64,000 nucleotides of DNA from Haliea sp964022665 (GTDB lineage: Bacteria; Pseudomonadota; Gammaproteobacteria; Pseudomonadales; Halieaceae): contig CAXIDF010000005.1 in assembly GCA_964022665.1 (NCBI GenBank), positions 98,056 to 162,055 on the forward strand, in the 5' to 3' direction. The notes beneath the pieces were generated by a model that was not told the DNA's origin, did not search any database, and worked only from the letters and a program-made list of their open reading frames with translations. The position numbers were made by a program, and so were the translations under genes. This document shows positions 54,014 through 63,062 of this stretch, piece after piece (the stretch's first letter is position 1; every line of letters starts with the position of its first letter).

Positions 54014-55390
54014 ATGGCGAAGAGCAAAACGGCGTTCGTGTGTAACGAGTGTGGCTCGGACTATGCGAAATGGCAGGGTCAGTGCAACGACTGCGGCGCC
54101 TGGAACTCACTGTCGGAGGTGCGTCTCGGTGGTCCGGCAGGGGCCGGTGCGGCCCGCAGCGGCAAGGCTCGGGGTGGTTTTGCCGGTACCGTGAGCGAAG
54201 CACGCCTGCTGGGCGAAATTGACCTTGAGGAGCTGCCGCGCTTCAGCAGCGGTGCGGAAGAGTTCGACCGGGTGCTGGGTGGCGGACTGGTGCCGGGGTC
54301 TGCGATTCTGGTCGGCGGCAATCCGGGCGCGGGCAAAAGCACCCTGCTACTGCAGACCATGTGCCATCTGGCGGCCAACATGGATGCCCTGTACATCACC
54401 GGCGAAGAATCCCTGCAGCAGGTGGCCATGCGCGCGCGTCGGCTGGGGCTGGCAACAGACCGCCTGCGGCTGATGGCCGAAACCAATGTCGAGGCCATTA
54501 TCGCTGCCGCAGAGCACCACCGCCCGCGGGTGCTGGTGGTGGACTCGATCCAGGTGGTGCACTCCGACGATCTGAGTTCCGCGCCGGGCAGTGTGTCCCA
54601 GGTGCGCGAGTGCGCGGCGTTTCTCACCCGGTTTGCCAAACGCACCGGCACGGTGCTGTTCCTGGTGGGGCACGTTACCAAGGACGGCTCCCTGGCCGGT
54701 CCCAAAGTGCTGGAGCACATGATCGACTGCTCCATCCTGCTGGAGGGTGGGCACGACTCGCGCTTCCGTACCCTCCGTGGGCAAAAGAACCGCTTCGGCG
54801 CTGTCAACGAGCTGGGCGTATTCGCCATGACCGAGCAGGGCCTGCGGGAAGTGCGCAACCCCTCGGCCATTTTTCTCGACCGCAGCAGCGAGCCAGCCTC
54901 GGGCAGTGCGGTGATGGTGGTCTGGGAGGGTACCAGGCCGTTGCTGGTGGAAATCCAGGCACTGGTAGACGACAGTGCCCTGGGCAACCCGCGTCGCGTG
55001 GCCGTGGGGCTGGAGCAGAACCGCCTCGCCATGCTGCTGGCAGTGCTGCACCGCCACGGCGGCCTGCAGGTGGGGGACCAGGACGTCTTTGCCAATGTAG
55101 TTGGTGGCGTGAAAGTGCTGGAGACCAGCGCCGACCTCGCACTGTTGCTGGCGATTGTGTCCAGCTTCCGCGACCGGCAGTTGCCGCGGGATATGGTGAT
55201 CTTCGGCGAGGTGGGCCTCTCCGGCGAGATCCGCCCCGTGCCCAGCGGCCAGGAGCGCTTGTCAGAGGCTGCCAAGCACGGTTTCCGCCGGGCCATCGTG
55301 CCGAAAGCGAACGCGCCGCGCGGCGACATTCGCGGTATGCAGGTCATTGCGGTGTCCCGCCTCGAGGAGGCCCTGGCGGCGGTGGAATAG
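54014..55390 (+). CDS. radA: DNA repair protein RadA
   Basis: A 458-residue RecA-related protein. The N-terminal zinc finger is C-x2-C-x10-C-x2-C (CNECGSDYAKWQGQCNDCG). Walker A is GGNPGAGKSTLLLQT, and the RadA-specific KNRFG motif is GQKNRFGAVNELG. A Lon-like C-terminal domain starts near residue 290 and ends in VPKANAPRGDIRGMQVIAVS. RadA promotes branch migration and helicase-like unwinding in recombination repair. It is divergent to the DnaT-like gene. Confidence 0.97.
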   Translation: MAKSKTAFVCNECGSDYAKWQGQCNDCGAWNSLSEVRLGGPAGAGAARSGKARGGFAGTVSEARLLGEIDLEELPRFSSGAEEFDRVLGGGLVPGSAILVGGNPGAGKSTLLLQTMCHLAANMDALYITGEESLQQVAMRARRLGLATDRLRLMAETNVEAIIAAAEHHRPRVLVVDSIQVVHSDDLSSAPGSVSQVRECAAFLTRFAKRTGTVLFLVGHVTKDGSLAGPKVLEHMIDCSILLEGGHDSRFRTLRGQKNRFGAVNELGVFAMTEQGLREVRNPSAIFLDRSSEPASGSAVMVVWEGTRPLLVEIQALVDDSALGNPRRVAVGLEQNRLAMLLAVLHRHGGLQVGDQDVFANVVGGVKVLETSADLALLLAIVSSFRDRQLPRDMVIFGEVGLSGEIRPVPSGQERLSEAAKHGFRRAIVPKANAPRGDIRGMQVIAVSRLEEALAAVE

Positions 55391-55415
55391 ACGCCCTGCG
55401 CGCACGCGGGCGCCG

Positions 55416-55802
55416 CTAGCCGTCCTCGACGTCGCTTTCCTCGTCGAGCCTGCGCAGCTCGCCGTCCAGCACATCGGGGTTGCTCAGGTGGGCGGCCAGC
55501 AGACGCCGCAGGGGGTCGATATTCTCCCGGTCCACGTGGTCGACCTTGAACCCAAGGCGGCCGTTTTCCACATGCTGAAGATAGGCAAACAACTCCAGCG
55601 GCTCGGCAGCACCGGTGTCGATCAGCAGTGTGAAGGGTTCGTTGTACTGCGCGTCCCACACATCCGGCTGATCAGTGGCCGCGCCACCCAGGGAAATGTC
55701 GATCAGGCGCTGATGCCAACTGCTGCCGCCCTGCTGCACCTCTACGGGCAGGTCAATGGCAACGCGGGTGAAGGCTCGGCGTTCAATAGGAGTGTCAGTC
55801 AT
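55416..55802 (-). CDS. PilZ domain protein
   Basis: A 128-residue protein. RRAFTRV (residues 8-14) and DISLGGAA form the two halves of the cyclic-di-GMP-binding PilZ motif (RxxxR and D/N-x-S-x-x-G). It is a stand-alone PilZ adaptor; the target is unknown. I start it at the ATG at 55802, preceded by AAGAGA, rather than 35 codons upstream. It lies convergent to radA. Confidence 0.85.
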   Translation of the reverse strand: MTDTPIERRAFTRVAIDLPVEVQQGGSSWHQRLIDISLGGAATDQPDVWDAQYNEPFTLLIDTGAAEPLELFAYLQHVENGRLGFKVDHVDRENIDPLRRLLAAHLSNPDVLDGELRRLDEESDVEDG

Positions 55803-55923
55803 GCCAGATCTCTTGCGTTTGCTGTTGTTGAAATCATAGCTCCGCCTTTGGCCCATTGCGAGCGACGGGGCCACAGGGCACTCATCCCGGCGAGTGCCCT
55901 CATGCACCAGGCGGGTATCAGGC

Positions 55924-57588
55924 CTACTTCAGCTTGCGATACTTGACCCGGTGCGGTTGGGCGGCCGCCGCGCCCAGACGGGCCTTGCGATCCTCCTCGT
56001 AATCCGTGAAGTTGCCCTCGTGGAACACCACATTGCCATCGTCCTCGTAGGCCAGGATATGCGTGGCAATTCGGTCCAGAAACCAGCGGTCGTGCGAAAT
56101 CACCAGCGCGCTGCCCGGGAACGTGAGCAGTGCCTCCTCCAGCGCGCGCAGGGTTTCCACATCAAGGTCGTTGGTCGGTTCGTCGAGCAACAGCACGTTG
56201 GCGCCCTGCTTGAGCAGGTTGGCCAGGTGCAGGCGATTGCGCTCGCCGCCGGAAAGATCCTTGACGAACTTCTGCTGGTCCGAGCCCTTGAAGTTGAAAC
56301 GCCCCAGGTAAGAGCGCGAATTCACCTCGTAGTTGCCGATGCGGATCACATCCTGACTGCCCGATACCTGCTCCCACACCGTCTTGCTGCCGTCCAGGTC
56401 ATCACGCGACTGGTCGACATAGCCCAGCTGTACAGTCTCCCCCACCTTGACCTCGCCGCCGTCCGGCTGCTCCTCGCCCATCAGAATCCGGAACAGGGTC
56501 GACTTGCCCATGCCGTTGGCGCCGATGATGCCGACGATGCTGCCCTTGGGCACGGTGAAGCTGATATTGTCGAACAACAGCCGCTCACCGTAGGTTTTCT
56601 TCAGGTTCGTGACTTCCACCACGTTATCGCCCAGGCGCGGCCCCGGCGGAATGTAGATTTCATTGGTCTCGTTGCGCGCCTGGAACTCCTGCGATTGCAG
56701 CTCCTCATAGCGCTGCAGGCGCGCCTTGCTCTTCGCCTGGCGGCCCTTGGGGTTGCTGCGCACCCACTCCAGTTCCGCCTTGATCGCCTTCTGGTGCGAG
56801 GCTTCCTGCCGCTTTTCCTGCTCCAGGCGCGCCTCTTTCGTCTCCAGCCAATCCGAGTAATTGCCCTCGTAGGGGATACCGCGGCCCCGGTCCAGTTCCA
56901 GAATCCAGCCGGCGGCGTTGTCCAGGAAATAGCGGTCGTGGGTAATCGCTACCACCGTGCCCGGGAAATCGTGCAGGAACTTCTCCAGCCAGGCCACGCT
57001 TTCGGCATCCAGGTGGTTGGTCGGCTCGTCCAGCAGCAACATGTCAGGTGCCGACAGCAGCAGACGGCACAGCGCCACCCGGCGGCGCTCACCACCGGAC
57101 AGTGTGGTCACGTCCGCATCCCAGGGCGGCAGGCGCAGGGCATCCGCCGCTACTTCCAGCTTGTGGTCCAGATTGTGGGCATCGGTCGCCTGGATAATGT
57201 CCTCCAGCCGCGCCTGTTCCTTGGCCAGTGCGTCAAAATCTGCATCCGGCTCCGCATAGGCGGCATACACCTTGTCCAGCCCGGCCAGCGCGTCCACCGC
57301 CTCCTGCAGGCCCTCCTCGACATTGCCGCGCACGTCTTTTTCCGGATTGAGCTGCGGTTCCTGCGGCAGGTAGCCGATTTTGATGCCCGGCTGCGGGCGG
57401 GCCTCGCCCAGAATGTCCGTGTCGATGCCCGCCATGATGCGCAGCAGCGTCGACTTGCCGGAGCCGTTCAGCCCGAGCACACCGATCTTGGCGCCGGGGA
57501 AGAAGGAGAGCGAAATGTCTTCGAGGATTTTCTTTTTCGGCGGCACTACCTTGCCGACGCGGTTCATGGTGTAGACGTACTGAGCCAT
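55924..57588 (-). CDS. ettA: Energy-dependent translational throttle protein EttA (ABC-F)
   Basis: A 554-residue ABC-F protein with two ATPase domains: Walker A GLNGSGKSTLLRIMAG and IGANGMGKSTLFRILMG, signature LSGGERRRVALCRLLL and LSGGERNRLHLANLL, and Walker B DMLLLDEPTNHLDAES. The linker contains the P-site tRNA interaction motif region (NPKGRQAKSKARLQRYEEL). Length and order match EttA, which gates the first translation step according to the ATP/ADP ratio. Long plus-strand frames over it are shadows. Confidence 0.96.
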   Translation of the reverse strand: MAQYVYTMNRVGKVVPPKKKILEDISLSFFPGAKIGVLGLNGSGKSTLLRIMAGIDTDILGEARPQPGIKIGYLPQEPQLNPEKDVRGNVEEGLQEAVDALAGLDKVYAAYAEPDADFDALAKEQARLEDIIQATDAHNLDHKLEVAADALRLPPWDADVTTLSGGERRRVALCRLLLSAPDMLLLDEPTNHLDAESVAWLEKFLHDFPGTVVAITHDRYFLDNAAGWILELDRGRGIPYEGNYSDWLETKEARLEQEKRQEASHQKAIKAELEWVRSNPKGRQAKSKARLQRYEELQSQEFQARNETNEIYIPPGPRLGDNVVEVTNLKKTYGERLLFDNISFTVPKGSIVGIIGANGMGKSTLFRILMGEEQPDGGEVKVGETVQLGYVDQSRDDLDGSKTVWEQVSGSQDVIRIGNYEVNSRSYLGRFNFKGSDQQKFVKDLSGGERNRLHLANLLKQGANVLLLDEPTNDLDVETLRALEEALLTFPGSALVISHDRWFLDRIATHILAYEDDGNVVFHEGNFTDYEEDRKARLGAAAAQPHRVKYRKLK

Positions 57589-57722
57589 CTGGTTGCGTTG
57601 CCTTTCGTGGTCGAAAATGTGGGCGGATTCTAGCAGGAATCGGGGTTGGGTTCAGTGCTGTGCTTTGTTGGTTGCGGGATCAGCAAGTTGTTGGGGGCCG
57701 GTTCCCCTTTTGCCTACTGGGG

Positions 57723-57791
57723 CTCCGTTCGGGTATCTGAGCTGCATTCGGGTATCTGAGCGCCGTTCGGGTATCTGAGCTCCGTTCGGGT
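57723..57791. repeat. 19-base tandem repeat, 3.6 copies
   Basis: Units ctccgttcgggtatctgag, ctgcattcgggtatctgag and cgccgttcgggtatctgag, then a partial fourth, end directly before the first palindromic element. The last 15 bases of the unit are nearly invariant. Confidence 0.9.
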
Positions 57792-57803
57792 GCCGGCCGC
57801 GAA

Positions 57804-57894
57804 CGGTGCAGGGCTGCCGGGACACGCTCAAGGCCATCCATGGCTCGCTTGACCTCGACATCCTGTCTCGGACAGTCCCGGCAGCCCTGCACCG
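57804..57894 (-). repeat. 91-base palindromic element, copy A
   Basis: Perfect 20-base arms (cggtgcagggctgccgggac at 57804-57823; its complement at 57875-57894) flank a 51-base core. The core is identical, inverted, to that of copy B at 58105; the arms are not. The total length is the same as copy B. Confidence 0.85.
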
Positions 57895-58104
57895 CCCGCA
57901 GCCTCAGCAGTAACCCAAGGGTTTGGGTGTGTTTTCAGGTTGGGTTAGTGCGAGGGTGGGGGCTTTATGTGGATTGATGGTGAGGGATTCAATTTTGTGG
58001 GGCAGTCCCGAAGTCCCGAAGTCCCGAAATCTGAATCCAGCAACCCCAACCCCAACCCCCAAAGTGCTCCCAAATCTCAAGGGTTAGCGCCAAGGTCGGG
58101 GTGG

Positions 58105-58195
58105 CGGTGGGAGCAATTCGGGGCTGTCCGAGACAGGATGTCGAGGTCAAGCGAGCCATGGATGGCCTTGAGCGTGGCCCGAATTGCTCCCACCG
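58105..58195 (+). repeat. 91-base palindromic element, copy B
   Basis: The 20-base arms start cggtgggagcaattcggg (58105-58122), complementary to 58178-58195, with one mismatch at the inner end. The core (58125-58175) matches copy A over 51 bases. The arm sequence is different from copy A, but pairing is kept. Confidence 0.85.
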
Positions 58196-58292
58196 TCGCC
58201 CCGGCCGCCCCAAAACGCAGGCACCACCGAGGCCGCCCCCAAACGAAGGCACCCTCGAACCGCCGCGTGCCCTGACCAAGTCACCCCGCCGG

Positions 58293-59348
58293 TCAATCCG
58301 CAATCGGCGCCGAACTCAAATCCTCCGGATCCAGCTCCGACGCATCCGGCTCATGTGCCTCGTGAAACTCGTCCACCTCCCAATTCGCCTTCGCCCCGAT
58401 CTCCGCAATGTGAAACAGCGCATCCCCCTCATACGCTAACGGCAGATTGGTGCGTCCGATCACGATGCCGTGGGTATCCGCCACCACATCCGTTTCACTG
58501 GTACCCATCGGGTCGGCGATAAAACCGATCGTCTGCCCTTGCTGAACCTCCGCCCCCAGCGGCACCAGCACCCGCAGGATGCCGCTCTCGGGCGCGCGCA
58601 GCCACCGTGTATTGCGGCTGATCGTCGGCGGACGCGAGCGGGCGCGCGAGCGGCGCAACATGCCGATATGGCGCATAACGTTGAGTACGCCTTTTACGCC
58701 GGCGCGGATATAGATCTCGTCAAAGCGCAGCGCCTCGCAGGACTCATAGAGCAGCACCGGTACGCCGAGGTCCCCGGCCGCCTGGCGCAGGGAGCCGTCA
58801 CGGATCTTGGCGTCAATGGCGATGGGAGCGCCAAACGCTTCGGTCATGCCCAGCACCGTGGGGTCTTCCAGGTTCGCGCGTATCTGCGGGAAGTTGCTGC
58901 GGTGGCGGGCACCGGTGTGCAGGTCGATGCCGTGGGTACAGTGGGCGACGATGTCCTGCAGGAACGTGTGTGCAATACGCCCGGTCAGCGAGCCCCGGGC
59001 GGAACCGGGGAAGGAGCGGTTGAGGTCGCGCCCGTCAGGCAGGTACCGGGTGTGGTTGATGAAGCCGTAGACGTTGACGATGGGTATGGCGACCAGCGTG
59101 CCGCGTAGCCGGTCGAGGTGCGGGTCCTTGAGGATGCGACGAATGATCTCCACGCCGTTGATCTCGTCGCCGTGCACGGCGGCACAGACGAAAAGCACTG
59201 GCCCCGGGCGCTTGCCGCGCACCACTTGTACGCTGATGGACAAGTTGTCGTGGGTGTAGGTGGGCGCAACGGGTATGTCGATGACCTTGCGTTCGCCCGG
59301 CTGGATAACCTGGCCGCCTATCTTCAGTGCCTTGCCGTTTGCCGGCAT
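58293..59348 (-). CDS. Succinylglutamate desuccinylase/aspartoacylase family protein
   Basis: A zinc carboxypeptidase-like deacylase of 351 residues. Zinc ligands are visible in CAAVHGDEINGVEII (H, E) and GIDLHTGARHRSNFP (H). The C-terminal beta-barrel carries SETDVVADTHGIVIG. In many gammaproteobacteria this gene closes the locus RloA-like protease, RimK, AstE-like. Here it follows the protease-like gene by six bases with no rimK between them. It is probably the last gene of the ugd operon. The substrate is unknown. Confidence 0.85.
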   Translation of the reverse strand: MPANGKALKIGGQVIQPGERKVIDIPVAPTYTHDNLSISVQVVRGKRPGPVLFVCAAVHGDEINGVEIIRRILKDPHLDRLRGTLVAIPIVNVYGFINHTRYLPDGRDLNRSFPGSARGSLTGRIAHTFLQDIVAHCTHGIDLHTGARHRSNFPQIRANLEDPTVLGMTEAFGAPIAIDAKIRDGSLRQAAGDLGVPVLLYESCEALRFDEIYIRAGVKGVLNVMRHIGMLRRSRARSRPPTISRNTRWLRAPESGILRVLVPLGAEVQQGQTIGFIADPMGTSETDVVADTHGIVIGRTNLPLAYEGDALFHIAEIGAKANWEVDEFHEAHEPDASELDPEDLSSAPIAD

Positions 59349-59354
59349 CTGCCG

Positions 59355-59801
59355 TTATTCCTGTGTGCGTGCCCGCCTGCCAAGCAGGTAGGACTGACCG
59401 GGGTCCACCAGACAGCGACCGCGCATTGCGGTGCGCCCGAGCAGCATGCGGAAGCGCATGTTTTCACGGTCGGTGAGGGTGATTTCAGCGTCGATGTGCT
59501 CGCCGCCGAGTTCTATGGCTGTCTGAATAACGTAGCGCACTTCCCGGTGTCCGCCCGAGTCGGTGACCTGGCGCTGGTCTACCACACGCGCCTCGCAGTC
59601 GACCACCAGTGCGGTGTTGCCCTGCTGAGGGTGTATGCCAAAGCGCACCCAGGGCTCTCCGTCGCGCTCAAACGGTTCAACGTAGAAGGCGTGCAGGGCA
59701 CTGGTGCGTGCGCCGGTATCCACTTTGGCCTTGATCTGCGTGATACCGAGCTCGGGTAAGCTCAGCCACTCCCGCCAGCCCAGCGTAACCTTCGCGGTCA
59801 T
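59355..59801 (-). CDS. RimK-associated retropepsin-like protein (DUF785/RloA-like)
   Basis: A protein of 148 residues with the single-domain aspartic-protease-like motif AKVDTGARTSALHAFYVE and the strand RMLLGRTAMRGRCLVDPG near the end. The family was called ATP-dependent zinc protease (PF05618) and normally accompanies rimK. Its ATG overlaps the ugd stop by four bases. It is complete. The activity is not established for this protein. Confidence 0.85.
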   Translation of the reverse strand: MTAKVTLGWREWLSLPELGITQIKAKVDTGARTSALHAFYVEPFERDGEPWVRFGIHPQQGNTALVVDCEARVVDQRQVTDSGGHREVRYVIQTAIELGGEHIDAEITLTDRENMRFRMLLGRTAMRGRCLVDPGQSYLLGRRARTQE

Positions 59802-61141
59802 GCCGGTTTTGCCAGGGAACGGCCACGGCCGATGCCGTAGTATTCGATGTCCAGCTCTTCCATCTGCGCCGGGTTGTACAGGTTGCGACCGTCAAAAATC
59901 AGGGGTGTACTGAGTTCGCGCTTGATCAGTTCGAAGTCGGGTGACCAGAAGGCTTTCCACTCGGTGCAGATCACCAGCGCGTCGGCCCCCTGCAGGGCAT
60001 CTTCCTTGTGCGCGCAAAGCGTCAGCTCTTCACGTTCGCCGTAGATCTCGCGGCAGGCCTGCATGGCCTGCGGGTCGAAGGCGCGCACTTTGCCACCGCA
60101 GGACCAGATACCCTCCATCAGGTAGCGGCTGGGGGCCTCGCGCATGTCGTCGGTGTTGGGTTTGAAGGACAGTCCCCACACGGCAATGGTCTTGCCGCTC
60201 AGGTCGGCACCCAGGCGCTCCATCACCCGTTCCGCCAGCTTGTTTTTCTGCCGCTGGTTGGTGTCGTGCACGGCGGTGAGAATGCCCGCGCGATGGCCGT
60301 GCTGCTCCGCCAGGTGCTTGAGTGCGCGCACGTCCTTGGGAAAGCAGGAGCCACCGTAGCCGCAACCGGGGTAGATAAACTGGTAGCCAATGCGCGGATC
60401 TGACCCCATGCCGCGTCGCACCAGTTCGATGTCGGCGCCCACGGCTTCGGCGATGGTGGCCATTTCATTCATGAAGCTGATTTTGGTGGCAAGCATGGCA
60501 TTGGCGGCGAGCTTGGTCATTTCCGCACTGCGTGGGTCCATGTGCATCACTTTTTCGTGATTGCGGTTGAACGCCTGGTACATGCGCCGCAGTTCTTCCA
60601 GTACACGTGGCGACTCAGTGCCAATGATGATGCGGTCGGGACTCTGGCAGTCGGCCACCGCGGACCCTTCCTTGAGAAATTCAGGGTTGGACGCCGCTTC
60701 TACCGCAATTGACCGCCCCTGATTGTGCAGCGTTTGCAGTATGTGGCGGTGCACGGTATCGGTGGTACCTACCGGCACCGTGGATTTGGTGATGATCACC
60801 TTGCGCGTGGTCATGTAGCGGGCGATGGAGTCTGCCACCTGCATCACGTAGGTGAGGTCGGCCGAGCCATCAGTGCCCGCCGGTGTGCCGACGCAAATGA
60901 AGAGGAAGTCGCTGGCCTGCACAGCCTCTTTGGCGTCCGTGGTGAAAGACAGCAGCCCGTTGCTGATGCCGTTGCGAATAAGCTGCGACAGGCCCGGCTC
61001 ATAAAAAGGCACATCGCCGTCGCGCAGCCTGTCGACGCGGCCCGCGTCAATATCCATGCAGACGACCTTGTGGCCCACATCGGCAAAAATCGCAGCCTGC
61101 ACCAGGCCCACATAGCCACTGCCAAAAATACTGATATTCAT
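59798..61141 (-). CDS. ugd: UDP-glucose 6-dehydrogenase
   Basis: A 447-residue enzyme oxidising UDP-glucose to UDP-glucuronate for exopolysaccharide. The NAD fold is at the start (MNISIFGSGYVGLVQAAIFA). The catalytic Cys lies in YPGCGYGGSCFPKDVRALKH. FLFICVGTPAGTDGSADLTY and VAVWGLSFKPNTDDMREAPS-like blocks are present. It heads a three-gene operon with the protease-like and AstE-like genes and is divergent from glyA. Confidence 0.96.
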   Translation of the reverse strand: MNISIFGSGYVGLVQAAIFADVGHKVVCMDIDAGRVDRLRDGDVPFYEPGLSQLIRNGISNGLLSFTTDAKEAVQASDFLFICVGTPAGTDGSADLTYVMQVADSIARYMTTRKVIITKSTVPVGTTDTVHRHILQTLHNQGRSIAVEAASNPEFLKEGSAVADCQSPDRIIIGTESPRVLEELRRMYQAFNRNHEKVMHMDPRSAEMTKLAANAMLATKISFMNEMATIAEAVGADIELVRRGMGSDPRIGYQFIYPGCGYGGSCFPKDVRALKHLAEQHGHRAGILTAVHDTNQRQKNKLAERVMERLGADLSGKTIAVWGLSFKPNTDDMREAPSRYLMEGIWSCGGKVRAFDPQAMQACREIYGEREELTLCAHKEDALQGADALVICTEWKAFWSPDFELIKRELSTPLIFDGRNLYNPAQMEELDIEYYGIGRGRSLAKPA

Positions 61142-61323
61142 CGTTTACCGGGGGTTCCTGTGTCGCCGTTGCGGGTTGACCGCCCACTGTATGTCATAAC
61201 AGTGACAGGAATAATACAGGAATCGTCCGGCGGTGACTCTCCACTTATATGCAGCGCGGAAATTGGGTAAAATGCGCCGCTCATTTCACGGGCCGCCGCG
61301 GCCCCGCCTGCCAGGGGACACCG

Positions 61324-62586
61324 ATGTTTGACCAGCGCATGACCATTGAGGGGTTCGACGACGAGATTTTTACCGCTATCAAGGAGGAAGAGCGTCGTCA
61401 GGAAGAGCATATCGAGCTGATTGCCTCCGAAAACTACACCAGCCCCCGGGTTATGGAAGCCCAGGGCACCGTGCTGACCAACAAGTATGCCGAGGGTTAC
61501 CCGGGCAAACGCTACTACGGCGGTTGCGAGTACGTGGACAAGGCCGAAGAGCTGGCGATCGAGCGCGCGAAGGCGCTGTTCGGTGCGGATTACGCCAACG
61601 TTCAACCGCACTCCGGTTCTCAGGCCAACTCGGCGGTATACCAGGCGCTCTGCCAGGCCGGCGACACCGTGCTGGGCATGAGCCTGGCGGACGGGGGCCA
61701 CCTGACCCACGGCGCCAAGCCCAACTTCTCCGGCAAGATGTACAACGCGGTGCAGTACGGCCTGAAAGCCGGCTCCGGTGAAGTGGATTACGACCAGGTT
61801 GAAGCACTGGCTCTTGAGCACAAGCCGAAGATGATCGTGGCTGGCTTCTCGGCCTATTCTCGGGTGATGGACTGGGCGCGCTTTCGCACAATCGCCGACA
61901 GAGTGGGCGCCTACCTGCTTGTTGACATGGCGCACGTGGCCGGCCTTGTCGCCGCGGGCGTTTACCCCAACCCGGTGCCGCATGCAGACGTCGTGACCTC
62001 CACAACCCACAAAACCCTGCGCGGCCCGCGCGGCGGCATCATCTTGGCGCGTGCCAACGAAGAACTGGAGAAAAAGTTCCAGTCTGCCGTGTTCCCGGGT
62101 GGCCAGGGTGGCCCGCTGATGCACGTGATTGCGGCAAAAGCGGTGAGCTTCAAGGAAGCGCAGAGCCCCGAATTCGTTGCCTACCAGCAGCAGGTAGTGG
62201 CCAACGCCCGGGCGATGGCCAAGACCTTCATCGACCGGGGTATCAACATCGTCTCCGGTGGCACCGACAACCACCTGATGCTGGTGGACCTGATCGGCAA
62301 GCCCTACACGGGCAAGGATGCCGACGAGGCCCTGGGCAACGCCAATATCACGGTGAACAAGAACGCGGTGCCCAACGATCCGCGCTCACCGTTCATTACC
62401 TCCGGTCTGCGCGTGGGCACGCCGGCGATTACCACCCGCGGTTTCAAGGAAGCGGAGACTGTCGAGTTGGCGGGGTGGATGTGTGATGTGCTGGAGGCGC
62501 TGGAGCAGGGTTCCGCGGATGCAGCGATTGCTGATGTGAAGGCCAAGGTGCTGGATATCTGTGCGCGGTTTCCTGTGTATCGGTGA
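61324..62586 (+). CDS. glyA: Serine hydroxymethyltransferase
   Basis: A PLP enzyme of 420 residues converting serine and tetrahydrofolate to glycine and methylene-THF. Landmarks are ELIASENYTSPRVMEAQGTV, GYPGKRYYGGCEYVDKAEEL and the PLP Lys in VTSTTHKTLRGPRGGIIL. I use the ATG at 61324 with AGGGGA upstream; the open frame extends 25 codons further up without family similarity. A strong terminator follows. Confidence 0.97.
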   Translation: MFDQRMTIEGFDDEIFTAIKEEERRQEEHIELIASENYTSPRVMEAQGTVLTNKYAEGYPGKRYYGGCEYVDKAEELAIERAKALFGADYANVQPHSGSQANSAVYQALCQAGDTVLGMSLADGGHLTHGAKPNFSGKMYNAVQYGLKAGSGEVDYDQVEALALEHKPKMIVAGFSAYSRVMDWARFRTIADRVGAYLLVDMAHVAGLVAAGVYPNPVPHADVVTSTTHKTLRGPRGGIILARANEELEKKFQSAVFPGGQGGPLMHVIAAKAVSFKEAQSPEFVAYQQQVVANARAMAKTFIDRGINIVSGGTDNHLMLVDLIGKPYTGKDADEALGNANITVNKNAVPNDPRSPFITSGLRVGTPAITTRGFKEAETVELAGWMCDVLEALEQGSADAAIADVKAKVLDICARFPVYR

Positions 62587-62606
62587 ATAACCCGGTGAAA
62601 GACGGG

Positions 62607-62633
62607 AAAGGGGAGCTTTGGCTCCCCTTTTTT
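62607..62633 (+). terminator. glyA terminator
   Basis: AAAGGGGAGC-TTTG-GCTCCCCTTT followed by TTT, 20 bases after the stop; a textbook intrinsic terminator. Confidence 0.92.
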
Positions 62634-62676
62634 GTGGGCTGGGCTGGGCTGTGTTGTGGTTGGGACTTCGTAGTGC

Positions 62677-62864
62677 GGCCCGATGCGGTGCTCGGGTGGG
62701 CGAACGGCCACTGTCTCGCGATCACCTCCGGGCCGCTGCGGAACTCGACCATTTTTGCTGCGCAAAAATTGGGACTCGAACAGTGCTCGCGGACTACCCC
62801 CTACGGTGATCGCGAGCCAAAGCTGTGGCCTGATTGTTCGCCCACCCGTGCACCGCATCGGGCC
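62677..62864 (+). repeat. 188-base palindromic element, copy 1
   Basis: Nested stems. Outer arms of 29 bases pair with one mismatch (62677-62705 with 62836-62864). Next is GGCCAC/GTGGCC, then an inner 12-pair stem ctcgcgatcacc/ggtgatcgcgag (62715-62726 with 62805-62816), then a core with the hairpin ATTTTTGC-TGC-GCAAAAAT. A 49-base core block (62742-62790) is identical, inverted, in copy 2. Confidence 0.88.
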
Positions 62865-63062
62865 TGAAGGCTGAGCCCGCGAAAGGAATTGGGGAAATAA
62901 CAGGCGGTAAATCCGGAAACCGTTGGATCAACGTCACAACCTGGAGAGAAACTCCACAAAGCACCTCAATCCACCTCAACCCATAAAAAGCGTCAACCCA
63001 GCCACCTCCAGGCAATACGCGGTGTGCGAGCCGGCCACCTCTGGGAAATACGCACCGTACGA

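Larger units (their letters stand above)
57589..58292. other. Gene-free repeat-rich intergenic stretch
   Basis: No gene is supported between the ettA start and the AstE-like stop. It holds the 19-base tandem repeat (57723) and an inverted pair of 91-base palindromic elements (57804 and 58105), described separately. Confidence 0.6.

Noticed and set aside
55894..57633. 579-codon open frame on the plus strand
   Set aside because: It is the antisense shadow of ettA; its translation has no domain and is His/Gln/Arg-rich in the way of reverse-strand artefacts.
57690..58270. Short frames across the palindromic elements and tandem repeats
   Set aside because: They simply translate repeats on both strands and have no independent support.
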